From positions 1 to 55,590 of the forward strand of contig PKUC01000045.1 of the NCBI GenBank assembly GCA_002868865.1: a stretch of DNA of 55,590 bases. The letters run 5' to 3'. This document shows positions 53,163 to 55,590 of this stretch, piece by piece. Source of the DNA: Desulfuromonas sp. (GTDB lineage: Bacteria > Desulfobacterota > Desulfuromonadia > Desulfuromonadales > Geopsychrobacteraceae). Every line of letters starts with the position of its first letter. Position 1 is the first letter of the stretch. Under the pieces are notes generated by a model. The model saw only the letters and a list, made by a program, of their open reading frames with translations, did not search any database and was not told the origin of the DNA. Position numbers and translations under genes: made by a program.

Positions 53163-53756
53163 CTATGCGGAGACGCTTTTCCAGGCGCAATCCCAGATTG
53201 AAGGCAATTGACGAACGAGAGGGCCGGCGAATATGCCGTCTAGGTGTAGATGGATGAGTCGAATGGGGCCTCCGAACATGACTGCCGCTGCGACCAGAGG
53301 GTCAAGCTCTCTAATTTCACCTTTTTCAATTCCTTCTCTCACCATCCCTTTCATCAGGGTAAATGGCTTCGAGGAACAGACCGGGGTTTCGTTGGGCAGG
53401 AACTCTCTATGCTTGGCATGTAGCATAAAGGCCATGGCTTCGGGCTTTTCGTCGGTCATAGAAAGCAGGAGGCTAACAACCGCTTTACAGCGATCATGAG
53501 TTGAGGAATGGCTTGAGGCGATCAGGTTGAACTGTTGTTCCATCTCCTCTAGCAGATCATGATAAAGGGCTTTAGCAATTTCATCTTTCCCTTTGAAATA
53601 GTGATAGATAGAGCCGATGCTGAGATGAGCTTCGCGCTTGATATCATGGACAGAGGTGTTGAAATATCCATTTTGGGTAAACAGACGCAAAGCGGTATTC
53701 AGAATAACGGTCCGCGTATCGGCTTTTTTATCAGGGGTGCCGGAAGAATAGGACAT
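53163..53756 (-). CDS. TetR-family transcriptional regulator
   Basis: A 197-residue regulator. The N-terminal HTH (about 15-60) reads TVILNTALRLFTQNGYFNTS, VHDIKREAHLSIGSIYHYFKGKDEI, a textbook TetR signature. The C-terminal ligand domain includes PEAMAFMLHAKHREFLP. It lies directly upstream of the dsrE-like pair on the same strand, and the two operator-like sites in between make it the likely repressor of that promoter. The spacer of a weak promoter in front of it contains ACGTACGT (53809-53816), perhaps for autoregulation. Inducer unknown. Confidence 0.93.
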   Translation of the reverse strand: MSYSSGTPDKKADTRTVILNTALRLFTQNGYFNTSVHDIKREAHLSIGSIYHYFKGKDEIAKALYHDLLEEMEQQFNLIASSHSSTHDRCKAVVSLLLSMTDEKPEAMAFMLHAKHREFLPNETPVCSSKPFTLMKGMVREGIEKGEIRELDPLVAAAVMFGGPIRLIHLHLDGIFAGPLVRQLPSIWDCAWKSVSA

Positions 53757-54111
53757 ATTAAAACTCCAATGCGAGTACCCAAATGAGCTGTATGAAAAAT
53801 TACTATGAACGTACGTCAGGCTATCGAATTGACACCAAGAGTCGCTGATTAAATCCCAGAAGTCAATAATCTAGCCTGGGAGTTCCGGGGACAGTATACG
53901 GGTTCTTGTTGAACGAAGAGGGGACGATTTCCACAAAGGATGAAGCAGGAAGGGCTTTGTTGTCTTCACGCTTAGTCAGATGAAACTCTGTGCCCTTGCT
54001 GTCGATCCATCATCCCTCCACGCAACCTGACACGCCCAAAAATACAATGTTTGAAATGATTGTTGTTTTGTAAATATCCACCTCAGCAGTTATGTACTGA
54101 TCATGCCTGTT
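53757..54111. other. non-coding region between tetR and the EamA gene
   Basis: About 355 A+T-rich bases with no supported gene. Contents I can name are the ACGTACGT palindrome (53809-53816) near the tetR start and TTCCGGGGACAGTATAC (53883-53899), the inverse partner of the repeats at 51647-51676. Otherwise nothing recognisable. Confidence 0.5.
53886..53894. repeat. CGGGGACAG, inverted partner of CTGTCCCCG at 51647-51655
   Basis: Nine-base perfect inverted repeat pair, 2.2 kb apart, bracketing the dsrE-dsrE-tetR unit. The surrounding TTCCGGGGACAGTATAC resembles ends found beside degenerate IS200/REP-type elements. Nine bases alone could be chance. Confidence 0.4.
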
Positions 54112-55059
54112 TTATATTTTACGTAAAGCAAGCATTGCATTGGCAGAAAAAATAAGCAGGGCACCACACCAACCTGCGATTGTTAGCGTTGGGTCAGAAA
54201 CCAATAGCGGGCCAAGCAGGGCGGCCAGCAAGATTCGGCTGGAAGAAATTATCGAGCCCTCGACGGCGGAGACATACAAAAATCCGTAGGTAAGCAGATA
54301 CTGACCGAGCACGCCGGTCGTCGAACAAATCAGCAGGAAAAAAAGCTCCTGCAGATTCGGTATGAACATCGCGTTATGGAAAAATATCAGCATCAAGATC
54401 GAACCCAGACCAAACATATAAAAAAGAATGGTCTGTGAGTCATGGTAGCGCCTGCTGGTATTCAGGTAGATGATCGCTGCCGCCGCAGTGACACCGGAGC
54501 AGAGCCCCCACATATTTGCCAAGCTGGGATCGATCCCCCTCGGGGCAAGAATCATCCAAATGCCGATAATGGCAGCGGCTACCGCGAGCATCGACAATAG
54601 ATCGCGCTGGCCGCGCAGAAAAAAACAGCTGTAGAGTGCGACAAATAGCGGATAGGTCATGTTGAGGATATTGGCTTCGGCAAGCGAACCTGTCTCCACA
54701 GCTTTATAAAAACAGAAGACCGCAAAGGTATTGGTCAGGGTTCGGCCGATAAGATAGTGATATTTTTTGGGCTGCAAGCGCTTTTTTTGCAGGAGCATGG
54801 TCACAGAAACCACGCCGAAACCGAGCAGCAGACGGCCAAAAACAAAATAGGCAGAGCCGATGGTCACATAGGACGCGGCCCAGCGGATGGTGAGTGTGGA
54901 CAGGTAGAAGAAGAAGGCCGAAGCAAAAATCGCAAGCCAGCCGGTCGCCTGTTTTGACAGCCGGGGAGTCAGATCTGTCGATTGAATATCCATGCGTTGC
55001 CAAGCCATTCTGAAAAACCGAAAAGATCTGTAGAAGTGATAAGAGGGTATTTTTATCAC
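54112..55059 (-). CDS. EamA/DMT-superfamily transporter
   Basis: Up to 315 residues; the first codon is GTG 55059, but ATG 55008 or ATG 54993 are equally likely because no start has a good ribosome site. About ten membrane spans arranged as two EamA repeats: WLAIFASAFFFYLSTLTIRW, FGRLLLGFGVVSVTMLL, ANILNMTYPLFVALYSCFFL in the first half, and TGVLGQYLLTYGFLYVSAVE with SSRILLAALLGPLLVSD in the second. The family exports metabolites; substrate unknown. The gene is more A+T-rich than the core genes. Confidence 0.9.
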   Translation of the reverse strand: MIKIPSYHFYRSFRFFRMAWQRMDIQSTDLTPRLSKQATGWLAIFASAFFFYLSTLTIRWAASYVTIGSAYFVFGRLLLGFGVVSVTMLLQKKRLQPKKYHYLIGRTLTNTFAVFCFYKAVETGSLAEANILNMTYPLFVALYSCFFLRGQRDLLSMLAVAAAIIGIWMILAPRGIDPSLANMWGLCSGVTAAAAIIYLNTSRRYHDSQTILFYMFGLGSILMLIFFHNAMFIPNLQELFFLLICSTTGVLGQYLLTYGFLYVSAVEGSIISSSRILLAALLGPLLVSDPTLTIAGWCGALLIFSANAMLALRKI

Positions 55060-55186
55060 GAAGGCAGTTTTATTCTAAGTAAAATTTTTTAGCGAGACGG
55101 ATTAGGGGTGTTGACGGAAGGAAAGAGAGTGCGCTGTTGATATTTCCACAAAGAGCGGAACTGTTGACTGCCCGACAAGCAATGTT

Positions 55187-55228
55187 GCAAAAAGGAAAGG
55201 TGGCCGGTGGAATTATTCACCGGCCACC
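55187..55228 (-). terminator. intrinsic terminator for the right-edge gene
   Basis: Perfect 11-bp stem GGTGGCCGGTG / CACCGGCCACC (55199-55209 and 55218-55228), eight-base loop. On the minus strand it is followed by TTTCCTTTTT. It lies 40 bases after the stop of the gene at the right edge. Confidence 0.8.
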
Positions 55229-55268
55229 TCGCCGATAATGCCACTGGATTCTGAATTCGTCGGGGAGG

Positions 55269-55586
55269 TTAGCGCAGCATCCTGCTGATTGTGTCTCCAG
55301 CTTCTGCGGGTTGAAGACCTGCGCGGTGGAGGAGGGTTCCCCAGCTCGCCGCGCCGGAACGGGCTTCTCCGTAATAATCGGCGGCGGAACGTTTTCCCTG
55401 TCTGGAAAGGAACAGGGCGAGAACCATCTCGGCTGTGGAGGTACCCTGTCTCCTGAGTTCTTCGACCTCTTCCCGCCCCGATCCGAATCGGGCGATGAGG
55501 GTTTCGTCGGCGGCCGCGGCAGCGAGACCTGCCTCGGAGGCTTTTCCGGAGAGGGCGTCGGCAAAGGCCGAACCGAAACTGGACAC
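55269..55586 (-). CDS. uncharacterised protein, possibly 5'-truncated by the window edge
   Basis: A 105-residue reading from a GTG at 55586; the frame continues off the right end, so the true start may lie outside. The N-terminal half is Ala-rich (SGKASEAGLAAAAAD). The rest, VEELRRQGTSTAEMVLALFLSRQGKR, then GEARSGAASWGTLLHRAGL, looks like two helical hairpin repeats of a type common in desulfuromonad hypothetical proteins. A clear terminator follows. No function can be assigned. Confidence 0.6.
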   Translation of the reverse strand: MSSFGSAFADALSGKASEAGLAAAAADETLIARFGSGREEVEELRRQGTSTAEMVLALFLSRQGKRSAADYYGEARSGAASWGTLLHRAGLQPAEAGDTISRMLR

Positions 55587-55590
55587 CTCG

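Noticed and set aside
1-55590. CRISPR arrays, tRNA or rRNA genes, intact insertion sequences
   Set aside because: No regularly spaced repeats, no cloverleaf-like segments and no transposase frame found on reading the gaps.

Overview
The window looks like a chromosomal segment from a Gram-negative, moderately GC-rich member of the Desulfuromonadales/Geobacter-type group (former Deltaproteobacteria). The evidence is lpxC, the gene order (ffh-rpsP-khpA-rimM-trmD-rplS, yebC-ruvCAB, ubiB next to a phasin-like gene), an NtrYX two-component system and a queH-type queuosine enzyme. The taxonomic call is inference from content and order; no rRNA or tRNA gene is present.

Layout. 1-1.4 kb: the tail of a tRNA1(Val) methyltransferase gene, a dciA-like gene with a small membrane-protein gene, and a DUF3343 gene. 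1.4-9.2 kb (+): ffh, the rpsP ribosomal/tRNA-modification operon with its own promoter and a terminator after rplS, then rnhB-yraN-nadE-rsmI. 9.2-16.2 kb (-): ntrY-ntrX, lpxC, then a phasin-like gene with ubiB behind an extended -10 promoter. 16.3-23.0 kb (-): a cytidylate-kinase-like/BON fusion gene, then yebC-ruvC-ruvA-ruvB-orf775-queH. 23.1-28.2 kb: glpX with a palindromic operator-like site on its promoter, a secreted rhodanese, a MidA-type methyltransferase, a NifU-type scaffold, a small protein and an NhaD antiporter. 28.2-32.2 kb: an iron-type alcohol dehydrogenase (-), an M24 peptidase (+) and an unusual PilT-like ATPase (+).

32.2-38.8 kb is the most interesting part. An operon (-) encodes a membrane-anchored SPFH protein and a 1101-residue protein with two AAA+ modules and a C-terminal Lon-type Ser/Lys protease domain. 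It is divergent from an hflK-hflC-like pair (+), so three SPFH proteins and one unusual protease share a locus. A leader with mutually exclusive hairpins lies upstream of hflK. 39.0-48.2 kb holds a single 9.2-kb gene for a cyclic beta-1,2-glucan synthase-like protein (NdvB type).

48.2-51.5 kb: an SH3-domain membrane protein (-), argS and a DUF4388 protein. 51.5-55.1 kb is more A+T-rich and accessory in character: a tetR gene, two tandemly duplicated exported DsrE-like proteins with two TetR-type operator sites in front of them, flanking CTGTCCCCG inverted repeats that may be relics of a mobile element, and an EamA-type transporter. The right edge cuts into a small uncharacterised gene on the minus strand. 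I saw no CRISPR array, intact insertion sequence, rRNA or tRNA.
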